Of a DNA stretch of 64,000 bases, positions 45,019 through 54,164 are shown in pieces (the stretch's first letter is position 1; every line of letters begins with the position of its first letter). A model generated the notes under the pieces. That model was not told where the DNA came from and did not search any database. It worked only from the letters and a program-made list of their open reading frames with translations. The stretch is from the NCBI GenBank assembly GCA_034932685.1, contig JAYFOM010000008.1, positions 62,001 through 126,000 of the forward strand, read 5' to 3'. The position numbers were made by a program, and so were the translations under genes. The DNA is from JAQUCI01 sp034932685 (GTDB lineage: Bacteria > Bacillota_I > Bacilli_A > Erysipelotrichales > Erysipelotrichaceae).

Positions 45019-48000
45019 GAAATCAAAAGGTTAGTCTTTTTTTGAAATAAACCAGAGATTGATTGATCAATCATAAAGACAGCTTTACTATTTGAAATAA
45101 ACTTATTATTAAGTAACACCCCCGCAGATTTACTTAAATTTATCATCGTTAAATTTGATAATACTACATTACATTGAAAAATGTGTATAATCTCATTTAA
45201 TACCAAACACTGTTCCTCAACAGATAGATATTTAAATTTTTCTTCTTTATTTATTAAGTTTTCGCATTGATTGTTTGTTCTTCTCTTATATATTGTCTCT
45301 TTTAATTTTAATAGGAACTCTTTATAAAGAACTTCATTTTTCTCTTTGCTAATTCCGTCAAATTCTGAAATGATTTCTATACTTTTCTTGTCTCTTCTTG
45401 CATTATGGCGATCCAAATACTTTTCTATTTTCTTTATATAATCATTTGTATCTTTATTAACAATTAATTGTACTGCGTTCTGCATTAATAACTGATTTCC
45501 GGTTGTACCTTTTAAATGCATAGGAAACCCATCAATTTCGAATAATGTATTCTTTTTTATTTTATCGATAATAATCTTGGGATTGTTGAGTTTATACTGC
45601 TCAATACAATAGTTTATAAAGACTTGCTTATCTTTTTCTATTTCTTTTAATAGATATAGTGGTACTGCTTCAATTGATCGCTGTTTATTACCTTTTTTAT
45701 CAATTGATTCAACCAAAGAAAAATAAGCTGGAGTTATACTCTTGTACCCACCATACTTAAGTGGATCAAGACCCTTCTTTATTGGAATACTCGGATTATC
45801 ATCCTTTGATACGATTTGTTGATTGAATAAAGCATCTTTATTAATTGTTGAATATCTAGTATAAAGAATGTCATTCTTATTCATAAATTTCTTAACAGTA
45901 GCTATAGAACCATCTTTTCCTCTTTTCCACACAACTTTTTCGTTTTTTATTAAATCAAAGTCAAATACGCGGTTAAGACTATAAGTTTTATCTTTATTGC
46001 GTTTCAACCAATTTAGTGGATTACTAGTAAATTTCTCATGATAAACATTACCTACAACAATATTTAAATATGCATCTTTTGCATGATGTAGATCATTTAT
46101 ACTTCTTACTTTTACCATGTTTAGATTCTCATCTCTAAACTCTGCTGCTAATTTAGATTTTACGTATACTATTTCGGTATTCGGATAAATAGTTTTTAAA
46201 GCTTCAGCAACAAACTTGGTAGACTGGCGAGTTTCAACCAATTGTCTATTGATGAAGTTTGCTAACTCCTCATCAGTTAATGGGGTTCTGCGCATTAATC
46301 TATTATACTTCTCTTTATCAATGAACTCTTGATCTCTGAGAAATCTCCAAAAACTTGACATCTTTTGTTGAATATCTGTAGATATAAGACCATCACTTTT
46401 CATAGCGTTTATACGCTTATCTACTAACACTAAATTATTAATACTGTCATCTTTTGTCTTAGATTGTGGATATATATGGTCTCTATCGTAAATGTCTGTA
46501 TTAGCTAGTTCACCTAAATCAATTTGTTTGCCACTATACATGCATCTACCCATTTGTGTGTAATACAAGAACAATTTAATGCTTCTATAATCACTTTCTG
46601 GTCTATTTTCAAGTTCAGCTTTCCAGTCTCGTTCTTCGTCCTTACACTTGTTATATAAGTCCAATAATTTGCGCTTTCTAGAAGTCGTTCTTTCTTTTTT
46701 AGCTTCGGCTCGCGCCATTTCAATAAAAATTTTGTTTGGTTCTTTTTGACGTATTTTAATTATCTCATTTGCTATAAGAATTGTTTGCCAGATAGTTCGT
46801 TTTAAGCTTGGCGAAATATTAGCGTCTGTTACTAGTTTTTGATAATCTTTTTTATTTTCTAAAGTTGTTGTTTGAGCTTTATTGAAATTATTTACTTGTT
46901 CCGCAAAAGTATACTTATAGCTTAATAATTGCATTAGATTATCTGTAGTATTTCTTAATGCGTTTATTATGGTATAAACTTCACCCGTTTCGTTATTGAA
47001 GCCTTGTAGTTCATTTAGAAACTCTTTCGATAATCTTCCCCACCCAGTATATTTTAAGTTTAGGATCTGTTTTAATTGCTCTTCTGATATTATCTTTTGA
47101 TCATAATTTTTTCTAATCACTCTTTGTAACATTCTGCGATCATCACTATATAATGTTATCCAAAGTGTTATATTATCAATTATCAATTTTATGGAATGTT
47201 TTTCAATATCATCTGTAAAAATCTTCTTGAAATCGATCAGTGTTGATAATGAACTGTTGAATTTACCATCAATCCCACTAACATCTTTTGAGCTGACATC
47301 CATAGCAAAATTATTGCTGAGATAATTAACCAATCTACTAACGCTGATATTTTTATAATTTTTAAACAGGTCTCTGATAATCGCATTTTTCAATTCATTA
47401 CTTATCTTTTCACCTTTTATTTTGAGATTGTTTAATTCATTCAAAGTTTCAAATTCCTGATATAATATTGAGTTCTTAGGTATCACATCCATAGTTGCAA
47501 GGTATGTGCATTTGTTTGTCATTCTTCTTATAAACTTCTCAGCTGTAGAATCTATATCAATTTTCTTGTCTATATTCCAAGGATAAATTTTGCCTGATTC
47601 ATTTCTTATCATCCAACTGTTTTTGCTGTTGTTGGTATTAAGTGGCCCGATATAATACGGAACTCTGAATTCAAAAATTTTTAATATCTTTTCTTTTACG
47701 CTTATACCTTGTTCATCAGTTTGCTTAAACAAATGATAGTGCTTTTCAGCGTTTTCCAATATCTTTCTAAGTTCGATTTGATTTACTTGATGAGGAACAA
47801 TACTGTTGTCTTTGCTAACCTGAAGTGGAAGAAAGTTATCTTGTTCTATTTCGGATATAACATCTTTTATTTCAGCTTCATATGAAGTTGTTTTAATTTT
47901 TTCTAGTTCCTTTTTTATCCGTTTATAAAACTCGTCCTTAGAGCATTTTTTTACAGTAAGTTTATTTTTACCTTTTTTTGTAAAGCCTACATAGGCGCAA

Positions 48001-49061
48001 TAGTTATCTACTTCAACATCTTTGAATATTTGAGCATAACTATCTTTACCATTAATTTTAATTAACCTCTTTAATCTTTTTAGATCGTCTTTGTGTTTCT
48101 CATATAAGTTCACTTTGGCAACAGAAATGTATGATTCTCCATTATACTCTCCCCCACTTAATATTTCTGATAACAAACTCCAATCATATATAGATTTAAT
48201 TGCGTTAACAACTATCATTTTATCAAGTAATACTGATTCAATTTCATCATATCTTTCTTCAAAATTATCATCTGAGAAGGCAAACGGTTTAATTTCTTCA
48301 TAACTATCATCACTAAAGATATCTGATATCTTTACTTTCCTACCACACATCAAGCTTATGATTGTCTTTAAACCTTTATCTTTATTATCAAGATCAAAAA
48401 GTTCCATGATCTTATTTGTTTTATCTATCTTGGTCATTCTTTTACTTTTTAAAATAGATTCTAAATCTGTTAGTGATCTACAATGAATATCCAATTCAAA
48501 CTCATCTTTTATACAGTTACGGAAAACTTCATAAGCATTTGAAAAATCAGTAACAGAAGATACATCTCCTGGAAAAAGGAAATGTCCTCTATATTTAATA
48601 ATGTGATGCAATGCTAAATATATTAATCTAATATCAAACTTCTTTTCATTAAACATTAAATCTTGTCTTAAGTGATATATAGTCGGATATTTATTGTAAT
48701 ATGATTTGTCATTAAAAGTACCATCATTAAACAAAGAATTTAATTGTTTCTCTTTTTTATCATCAGCTAATAACATACTATCTTTCATTCTAATAAAAAA
48801 ACTAGGATCAACTTTATTTACTTCTTCACTAAATAAATCTTGTAATAACCCCATTCTTTGAACTCGTCTTTGTAATCGTCTTCTATTAGCTCTAAACACT
48901 CTTGTTTCAGCCGCAGTCTTTCCAGCTTCAAAAAGTCGTACACCCCAAATTGACTTTCCATTGAATTTTAAAACACGATACTCTTCATCAGTGACCGCAA
49001 ATCCCACGGAATCTGTACCAATGTCTAATCCTAAATAGTAATCTTGTTTTTTTCTTTCCAT
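45015..49061 (-). CDS. cas9: CRISPR-associated endonuclease Cas9, type II-A
   Basis: 1348 aa from ATG 49061, which has GAGAGG 7 bases upstream; the ATG at 49076 has no site. RuvC-I Asp about 13 in YYLGLDIGTDSVG; an Arg-rich bridge helix (RANRRRLQRRVQRMG); RuvC-II Glu about 781 in IFIEMARAE; HNH His about 862 in YDRDHIYPQS; RuvC-III His/Asp about 992-996 in HHAKDAYLN. All catalytic residues are present, so both strands of a target should be cut. The length and motifs resemble the SpCas9-sized group. The PAM is not readable from the sequence. Confidence 0.98.
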   Translation of the reverse strand: MERKKQDYYLGLDIGTDSVGFAVTDEEYRVLKFNGKSIWGVRLFEAGKTAAETRVFRANRRRLQRRVQRMGLLQDLFSEEVNKVDPSFFIRMKDSMLLADDKKEKQLNSLFNDGTFNDKSYYNKYPTIYHLRQDLMFNEKKFDIRLIYLALHHIIKYRGHFLFPGDVSSVTDFSNAYEVFRNCIKDEFELDIHCRSLTDLESILKSKRMTKIDKTNKIMELFDLDNKDKGLKTIISLMCGRKVKISDIFSDDSYEEIKPFAFSDDNFEERYDEIESVLLDKMIVVNAIKSIYDWSLLSEILSGGEYNGESYISVAKVNLYEKHKDDLKRLKRLIKINGKDSYAQIFKDVEVDNYCAYVGFTKKGKNKLTVKKCSKDEFYKRIKKELEKIKTTSYEAEIKDVISEIEQDNFLPLQVSKDNSIVPHQVNQIELRKILENAEKHYHLFKQTDEQGISVKEKILKIFEFRVPYYIGPLNTNNSKNSWMIRNESGKIYPWNIDKKIDIDSTAEKFIRRMTNKCTYLATMDVIPKNSILYQEFETLNELNNLKIKGEKISNELKNAIIRDLFKNYKNISVSRLVNYLSNNFAMDVSSKDVSGIDGKFNSSLSTLIDFKKIFTDDIEKHSIKLIIDNITLWITLYSDDRRMLQRVIRKNYDQKIISEEQLKQILNLKYTGWGRLSKEFLNELQGFNNETGEVYTIINALRNTTDNLMQLLSYKYTFAEQVNNFNKAQTTTLENKKDYQKLVTDANISPSLKRTIWQTILIANEIIKIRQKEPNKIFIEMARAEAKKERTTSRKRKLLDLYNKCKDEERDWKAELENRPESDYRSIKLFLYYTQMGRCMYSGKQIDLGELANTDIYDRDHIYPQSKTKDDSINNLVLVDKRINAMKSDGLISTDIQQKMSSFWRFLRDQEFIDKEKYNRLMRRTPLTDEELANFINRQLVETRQSTKFVAEALKTIYPNTEIVYVKSKLAAEFRDENLNMVKVRSINDLHHAKDAYLNIVVGNVYHEKFTSNPLNWLKRNKDKTYSLNRVFDFDLIKNEKVVWKRGKDGSIATVKKFMNKNDILYTRYSTINKDALFNQQIVSKDDNPSIPIKKGLDPLKYGGYKSITPAYFSLVESIDKKGNKQRSIEAVPLYLLKEIEKDKQVFINYCIEQYKLNNPKIIIDKIKKNTLFEIDGFPMHLKGTTGNQLLMQNAVQLIVNKDTNDYIKKIEKYLDRHNARRDKKSIEIISEFDGISKEKNEVLYKEFLLKLKETIYKRRTNNQCENLINKEEKFKYLSVEEQCLVLNEIIHIFQCNVVLSNLTMINLSKSAGVLLNNKFISNSKAVFMIDQSISGLFQKKTNLLIS

Positions 49062-49079
49062 AAATTTACCTCTCATTTA

Positions 49080-49108
49080 TTGACAAAAACAAAAACCATG
49101 ATTAGAAT
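49080..49108 (+). promoter_or_regulatory. tracrRNA promoter
   Basis: -35 TTGACA (49080-49085), 17-bp spacer, -10 TAGAAT (49103-49108). A near-consensus promoter inside the cas9 5' leader, pointing away from cas9. Predicted start near 49115. Confidence 0.88.
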
Positions 49109-49114
49109 GAAGGT

Positions 49115-49231
49115 AGATTATATGTACTACCATATAAATCTACACTACAAGTTCAAATAAAAATTTATTCTAATCGTCCTTCGGGACCTCCACTGTGTGG
49201 AATTATAGACTTGCATTGCAAGTCTTTTTTT
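49115..49231 (+). ncRNA. tracrRNA of the type II-A system
   Basis: About 117 nt. The anti-repeat (49125-49158) matches the plus-strand repeat over TACTACCATA and ATCTACACTAC, with a II-A-type bulge (AAG in place of TC) before TTCAAAT, so it can pair with the crRNA repeat in upper and lower stems. Then come a hairpin GTCC-TTCG-GGAC (49176-49187), a second hairpin TCCAC-TGT-GTGGA (49189-49201) and a terminator stem AGACTTGCA/TGCAAGTCT (49207-49225) ending in seven T (49225-49231). It lies on the strand opposite to cas9. Confidence 0.93.
49117..49122 (-). promoter_or_regulatory. Candidate -10 of the cas9 operon
   Basis: A perfect TATAAT on the minus strand. The region 16-18 bp upstream (inside the anti-repeat) has no good -35. 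Start near 49110 would give a 5' leader of about 50 bases. It overlaps the predicted tracrRNA start. Confidence 0.55.
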
Positions 49232-49456
49232 GTTAAGAAACTTATCTAATTGATATTTTATCACAATATTGATTATTTCAAATAATTTTTTTTATTCTTA
49301 TACATTTTATTGTTATTTATATATGTTAGTCGTATTTATTAGTCTGATTTTATCCTTATTTCGATAATCATCAATTCCAAACAAAAAAGCATAGATGTTC
49401 AATACTAGATATAAATGGTAGTATCATCAATGCTAAACAGGTAATAAATCATAATT
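49232..49456. other. AT-rich intergenic region
   Basis: Between the tracrRNA terminator and the ppcA terminator. No open frame, RNA gene or repeat that I can support. Confidence 0.5.
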
Positions 49457-49482
49457 AAAACGATTAGTGTGAGCTAATCGTT
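49457..49482 (-). terminator. Terminator of ppcA
   Basis: AACGATTAG (49459-49467) and CTAATCGTT (49474-49482), 9-bp stem with a 6-base loop, followed by T residues on the minus strand. Confidence 0.8.
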
Positions 49483-49529
49483 AGTTACGTAAAAACATAG
49501 ATACTAATCAGTCGTTTGCAATCTAATTC

Positions 49530-50996
49530 TTAGCCAATAAAATGCCTTCTTTGTGCTGCTTGTAATACTAAATCTGTTAGTTCCCCATTATGACCTGAAG
49601 TCACGGCATCTATTATGAAAGAGGTTATTTTCTGGTGAGCATGATCACTTTCGTAATTTGGAAAGATATTATCTATAGCTTTAGCTAAAGCACTTGATAC
49701 GCATGGTGATTTAGGATTATAAAACTTTAAAGCGTCCAATAAATCAGCTTCAAAGTTTATATAGTTCTTTTTGATAAATGCTAAATCTTCACTTGTTAAA
49801 GCTTCAAGTCCAAATAATTCTGGCGGACAACCTAGCGAATATAGTGCAGCTGTAAAGGTGATGACTCGTGGTAATGATACCCCATCCATGCTCCTTGCAT
49901 AACCAAATAAACCGGTATGAAGTTTACGTTTACGACGACTTGGTATTGATTTAGCCATTCTGTTTATTATCGCCGCATTATCTAAAGCACTGGTCGAGTA
50001 TGCTTTACCATAGCGTTCTATCAAATCAAGCGCATATGCTTCATCTATTTCCTGTGCTGGTAGAACAAGACGCGCTTCTAGCTCGTCTATGGCACTGCGA
50101 ACTAGATCAGGTTCATAGTCATACTTAAACGCTGATTGAATGGTAAAAGTATAAACGCTGGGATATTCAGCTGCTACCCGCGTTACTGTATCTGGTCGAA
50201 GATTTCCTCTAAACGGAGCTGACCCAACCCCAATGATTGGGTATAGGGGAATGTTTAAGCTTTTTTGTACTTTATCTAAACGACTTAAAGCTATCTTGTT
50301 AAGTAAAACAGCCGCTATTAAACCATAGTTCATCGCTGGATCACTTCTGGCGAGAAAGACCCGTTGATACGTAATATTTTCTTTTTTCTGAATCGTAAAA
50401 TAGTCTTTAAGGATATCAGCCGCGTTAAGCATATTATCTTTATCTTCAAATAGGGGAATCACATTGATCTTTGCTGGTTTAAATTCTCCTATCCAATCTG
50501 CGATCTTAAGCGTTGAATCAGAGAATTGTTCATATTGCTTACCCACAACGAAATCTTTGTAATAGTCATAGATATGTTTTAATGCTTGAGCTGATTCACA
50601 CATTGGTAAGATCACTTCAAAAATAGGAGCTTGGTCTTTATTATAAAAGAGCTTTGCCGCATCGAAAGACCTTGGAATACCTTCAAGTGTTTCAAGTAAG
50701 ACTTTAGCTTCGGTTTTCTCTACATTAGGGTTAGGAACTCTAAGTGTTAAGAAAACATCTGTTCCTAGTGTTTTCTTCCTAAAGAAAGATTCATATTTCG
50801 TTAATAGTTTTCTAACAACATAATTATCAACTTCTTTACCTTCAGCATCCCACATCTGCTCTACGCAGTGTAAATGTGAATAGGCATAAAAAGCTTCTTG
50901 AATTTCATCTTCACCACCTAGTTCAGGACTGGTTGAGAAAAAAGGGACATTGACGTTATCGGGGTGTTGCGTACTCATAGTTTTTGGGATGCGCAT
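49530..50996 (-). CDS. ppcA: Archaeal-type phosphoenolpyruvate carboxylase
   Basis: 488 aa from ATG 50996 (GGAGG site); the frame opens at 51017. This is about half the size of bacterial Ppc. The start MRIPKTMSTQHPDNVNVPFF and the core VFLARSDPAMNYGL are diagnostic of the PpcA family, mostly archaeal but also known in Clostridium perfringens and some lactic acid bacteria. It makes oxaloacetate from PEP and bicarbonate. Single gene with an extended -10 promoter and its own terminator. Confidence 0.93.
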   Translation of the reverse strand: MRIPKTMSTQHPDNVNVPFFSTSPELGGEDEIQEAFYAYSHLHCVEQMWDAEGKEVDNYVVRKLLTKYESFFRKKTLGTDVFLTLRVPNPNVEKTEAKVLLETLEGIPRSFDAAKLFYNKDQAPIFEVILPMCESAQALKHIYDYYKDFVVGKQYEQFSDSTLKIADWIGEFKPAKINVIPLFEDKDNMLNAADILKDYFTIQKKENITYQRVFLARSDPAMNYGLIAAVLLNKIALSRLDKVQKSLNIPLYPIIGVGSAPFRGNLRPDTVTRVAAEYPSVYTFTIQSAFKYDYEPDLVRSAIDELEARLVLPAQEIDEAYALDLIERYGKAYSTSALDNAAIINRMAKSIPSRRKRKLHTGLFGYARSMDGVSLPRVITFTAALYSLGCPPELFGLEALTSEDLAFIKKNYINFEADLLDALKFYNPKSPCVSSALAKAIDNIFPNYESDHAHQKITSFIIDAVTSGHNGELTDLVLQAAQRRHFIG

Positions 50997-51019
50997 AATA
51001 GACCTCCATAGCTGCAAGC

Positions 51020-51028
51020 ATTATATCA
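51020..51028 (-). promoter_or_regulatory. Extended -10 promoter of ppcA
   Basis: TATAAT (51020-51025) preceded by TGA gives an extended -10 on the minus strand. No good -35. Start near 51013, just ahead of the ribosome site. Confidence 0.55.
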
Positions 51029-51123
51029 TAAATATAAATCTTCAATGATGTGATCAGAGCATTTTTCAGTATTGGTAAATACAATTTGATGGAGAAGTTA
51101 TCAATAATAATGTATGATACATA

Positions 51124-52167
51124 ATGTCTATGAAAACTAAAATATTAAATCCTATTGATCTACAAGATCTAAACACCCAACAAATGTTAAAACAAGCCCT
51201 TATAAGTGGCTCTTTAGTCGTTTTCCCAACGGAGACCGTCTATGGTATTGGTGGCTACGCTACACTTGACACAGCTGCAGAATCAATTTATACGGCTAAG
51301 GGAAGACCCAAGGACAATCCCTTGATTGTTCATGTTGCGCATTTTGATCAAATTGAAAAGTATGCCTACATTGATCATAGTGCTGTATATACCTTAGCTA
51401 AAGCCTTTTGGCCGGGACCAATGACTTTAATTTTACGTAAAAAAGATACGATTTCAACAAGCATCACAGGTGGGCTTTCAACTGTCGCAATTCGCATTCC
51501 TTCTCATCCTATTGCCAGAACCCTACTTGAAGCCACAGGTCTTCCTATCGCTGCTCCCTCAGCTAATTTATCAGGCAAGCCGTCTTCGACAACCTTTGAA
51601 CATGTATTAAATGATTTTGATGGCATAGTGGACTTTATCATTAATGGTGGTGATGCCACGATTGGTCTTGAATCGACAGTAATAGATATGACAACTGAGG
51701 TCCCAATCATACTTAGACCTGGCAGTATTACCCAGGTAATGCTTGAACAAACCCTCCAACAGCTGGTGTTAGATCAATCGGAAACTTTGATTAATGATAT
51801 TCCTAAAGCTCCTGGTATGAAATATCGACATTATGCTCCCGTGGCAATATTACATGTTGTTAAAGGACATCCAACAAAGATCAAAACATACTTACAAAAA
51901 CAGTTAAAACAAGATCTAAGTATTGCCATCCTTGGACCAAGCGATATTATTACATTGCTAAATGATGGCATCTTATTTGATTTAGGACCGCTTGATGACT
52001 TAAACAAGATCGCTTTTAATCTTTTTTCTGCATTTCGTCAATTGGATCAACTTGAAATAAAAAAAGCCTATATCATAGCTATACCAGAAACAGGCTTAGG
52101 CAAAGCTATCATGAATCGCATCATGAAAGCCGCTAATCACTCAGTGATTGATACTGATCAACTTTAA
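51124..52167 (+). CDS. Threonylcarbamoyl-AMP synthase (Sua5/TsaC type)
   Basis: 347 aa. N-terminal YrdC domain with VVFPTETVYGIGG (about 34-46), KGRPKDNPL and PSANLSGKPS, followed by a C-terminal Sua5 domain (about 225-347) joined through APGMKYRHYAP. It makes the threonylcarbamoyl-adenylate used for t6A in tRNA. No ribosome site precedes the ATG, and a TATGAT box ends only 5 bases before it, so the message may be leaderless. Divergent from ppcA. Confidence 0.93.
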   Translation: MSMKTKILNPIDLQDLNTQQMLKQALISGSLVVFPTETVYGIGGYATLDTAAESIYTAKGRPKDNPLIVHVAHFDQIEKYAYIDHSAVYTLAKAFWPGPMTLILRKKDTISTSITGGLSTVAIRIPSHPIARTLLEATGLPIAAPSANLSGKPSSTTFEHVLNDFDGIVDFIINGGDATIGLESTVIDMTTEVPIILRPGSITQVMLEQTLQQLVLDQSETLINDIPKAPGMKYRHYAPVAILHVVKGHPTKIKTYLQKQLKQDLSIAILGPSDIITLLNDGILFDLGPLDDLNKIAFNLFSAFRQLDQLEIKKAYIIAIPETGLGKAIMNRIMKAANHSVIDTDQL

Positions 52168-52195
52168 AACACACCACGGCAAAGTGGTGTGTTTT
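52166..52195. terminator. Bidirectional terminator
   Basis: AAAACACACCAC (52166-52177) and GTGGTGTGTTTT (52184-52195) form a 12-bp stem with a 6-base loop. It serves the Sua5 gene and the opposing catalase operon. Confidence 0.88.
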
Positions 52196-52205
52196 ATGAT
52201 AGTCT

Positions 52206-52589
52206 TTACTGTTTTTGGCATTTACTACATAAACCCTCAAATACGATACGATGTTTTTTGACGTCGTATCCTGATTTAGTAGCCACTTCTTTATCAATGT
52301 TATGATCGTATGTAATATTCATATCAGTGATAACGCCACAGTTAAGGCATACTAAATGATGGTGGTTAACTTGTTTTGGTTCAAAGTGATCAACTTTTGC
52401 CAACTTAACTTTGGTGATCACATCTTGTGTCACTAATACACTAAGATTACGATAGACGGTTGAGCGACTAATCTTGTTGTCATGTTTTCGTACTTCAAGA
52501 TAGACTTGCTCAGCGCTTGGATGCTTATCACTCTTATTGATCATATCTAAAACAAGTAGTTTTTGTCGTGTCATTCGATGCTTTTTCAA
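52206..52589 (-). CDS. Fur-family transcriptional regulator, PerR-like by context
   Basis: 127 aa. Winged-helix DNA-binding part (1-80; PSAEQVYLEVRK, SRSTVYRNL) and a dimer domain with NHHHLVCLNCG and CSKCQ, the two Cys pairs of the structural zinc site. Position directly after catalase suggests a PerR-type peroxide sensor. Sensing specificity (PerR, Fur or Zur) is inferred only from context. 14 bases after the catalase stop. Confidence 0.88.
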   Translation of the reverse strand: MKKHRMTRQKLLVLDMINKSDKHPSAEQVYLEVRKHDNKISRSTVYRNLSVLVTQDVITKVKLAKVDHFEPKQVNHHHLVCLNCGVITDMNITYDHNIDKEVATKSGYDVKKHRIVFEGLCSKCQKQ

Positions 52590-52603
52590 TTTAAGATTCT
52601 TCC

Positions 52604-54118
52604 TTACATTATTTCCTCTAGTGTTGCTTTGATAAGTCCGTTATTATCTAGTTTAGCTAATGTTAATACTTTTGCCATATCAAGTTCAGCTGCTTTTGTG
52701 AATCTTTCACCATATTCTGGATCTGCAAGATAACAATGTACTGCATGACGATATTTGATGTTCTTCGTTACGCTCATCATATCCGCAGCTGTATTTTCAA
52801 TTAATAACTGTTTTTTATCTTCGGTAAGTACCCGCCACAGATCTCCACCGGCTTTAAAGCAATCATCAGTTGGATCATCTTTAGGATCATATTGATACAT
52901 TGCTCCTTCAAGGTCAAGTGGTGGTTCCATTACTTCTGGTTGTGCTGCCCAAATACCATAACTATTAGGTGTGTAGGCTAGAGCTCTACCAAAATTACCA
53001 TCCACACGCATCGCACCATCACGATGATAATCATTGACTTGTACTTTAGCTTTGTTGACAGGAATCTGATTATAATTAATGCCTAAGCGATACCGATGAG
53101 CATCACCATATGAGAAGAGTCTTCCCTGTAAGAAACGATCAGGGCTAAAACCAATACCCGGAACGACATGAGCAGGTGTAAAGGCTGCTTGTTCAACTTC
53201 TGCAAAATAATTCTCAGGATTACGATTAAGCTCTAAAATCCCAACTTCGATCAATGGGAATTCCGCATGACGCCAAATCTTGGTAATATCAAACGGATTT
53301 TCATAGTGATTCTTGGCTTGTTGTTCCGTCATGATTTGTACATACATCTTCCATTTGGGGAAATCGCCTTTTTCAATGGCTTCAAACAAATCTTTACCAT
53401 GGTATTCACGATCCATGCCATTGATCTTCGCTGCTTCTTCATTAGTTAGGTTTTTAATGCCTTGTTGTGTCTTAAAATGGAACTTGCACCAAAATCTTTC
53501 GTTTTGAGTATTGTAAAAGGAAAAGGTATGTTCACCAAAGAAGTGCATATGTCTAAATGACGCTGGAATACCACGATCACTCATGACAACGGTAATCTGA
53601 TGAAAACACTCTGGTAGTAAGGTCCAAAAGTCCCAATTGTTTTGGGCTGAACGTCTTCCAGTACGTGGATCACGTTTAACGGCTCTATTTAAGTCAGAGA
53701 AGTTGTGAACATCACGAATAAAGAAGGTCGGCGTATTATTGCCAACTAAGTCCCAATTTCCTTCTTCAGTGTAAAACTTAACCGCTACCCCTCTAATATC
53801 GCGTTCACAGTCAGCAGCTCCTCTTTCTCCCGCAACGGTTGAAAAGCGAATGAATAATTCTGTTTCAGTATTTGGTTGTAATACTTTTGCCTTTGTATAC
53901 TTAGAAATATCATGTGTAACTTTTAACTTGCCATAAGCACCCCAGCCTTTGGCATGCATCCGACGCTCTGGAATAACCTCGCGATTAAAGTGAGCCATTT
54001 TTTCCATTAGCCATACATCTTGCATAACAACTGGACCGCGAGGACCAGCCGTTATAGAGTTTTCATTATCAGCTATGGGGGCTCCAACTTCATTTGTAAG
54101 CTTAAGCTTGTCTTTCAT
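52604..54118 (-). CDS. katA: Haem catalase (clade of small-subunit KatA)
   Basis: 504 aa. Active-site His in ERRMHAKGWGAYG, Asn in VGNNTPTFFIRD, the RDPRTGRRSAQNNWDFWTLL region and the haem-ligand Tyr in RLFSYGDAHRYRLG are all present. Breaks down hydrogen peroxide in the cytoplasm. AAGGAG-type site 7 bases before the ATG. Third gene of an operon with two membrane proteins ahead and the Fur-family regulator behind. Confidence 0.97.
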   Translation of the reverse strand: MKDKLKLTNEVGAPIADNENSITAGPRGPVVMQDVWLMEKMAHFNREVIPERRMHAKGWGAYGKLKVTHDISKYTKAKVLQPNTETELFIRFSTVAGERGAADCERDIRGVAVKFYTEEGNWDLVGNNTPTFFIRDVHNFSDLNRAVKRDPRTGRRSAQNNWDFWTLLPECFHQITVVMSDRGIPASFRHMHFFGEHTFSFYNTQNERFWCKFHFKTQQGIKNLTNEEAAKINGMDREYHGKDLFEAIEKGDFPKWKMYVQIMTEQQAKNHYENPFDITKIWRHAEFPLIEVGILELNRNPENYFAEVEQAAFTPAHVVPGIGFSPDRFLQGRLFSYGDAHRYRLGINYNQIPVNKAKVQVNDYHRDGAMRVDGNFGRALAYTPNSYGIWAAQPEVMEPPLDLEGAMYQYDPKDDPTDDCFKAGGDLWRVLTEDKKQLLIENTAADMMSVTKNIKYRHAVHCYLADPEYGERFTKAAELDMAKVLTLAKLDNNGLIKATLEEIM

Positions 54119-54137
54119 TATGTGCTCCTTTCGTTTA

Positions 54138-54162
54138 TGTAAATATCAAATCGATATTTGCA
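54138..54162 (-). promoter_or_regulatory. Palindrome upstream of catalase
   Basis: TGTAAATATC-aaatc-GATATTTGCA, 9 of 10 positions symmetrical, in the 46-bp gap before katA, beside a TAGAAT box (54162-54167, minus). Candidate operator for the Fur-family regulator or an mRNA hairpin; no T tract, so not a terminator. Confidence 0.5.
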
Positions 54163-54164
54163 TT

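Noticed and set aside
49062..49076. Longer start for cas9 at 49076
   Set aside because: No ribosome site there, whereas GAGAGG is correctly spaced before 49061.
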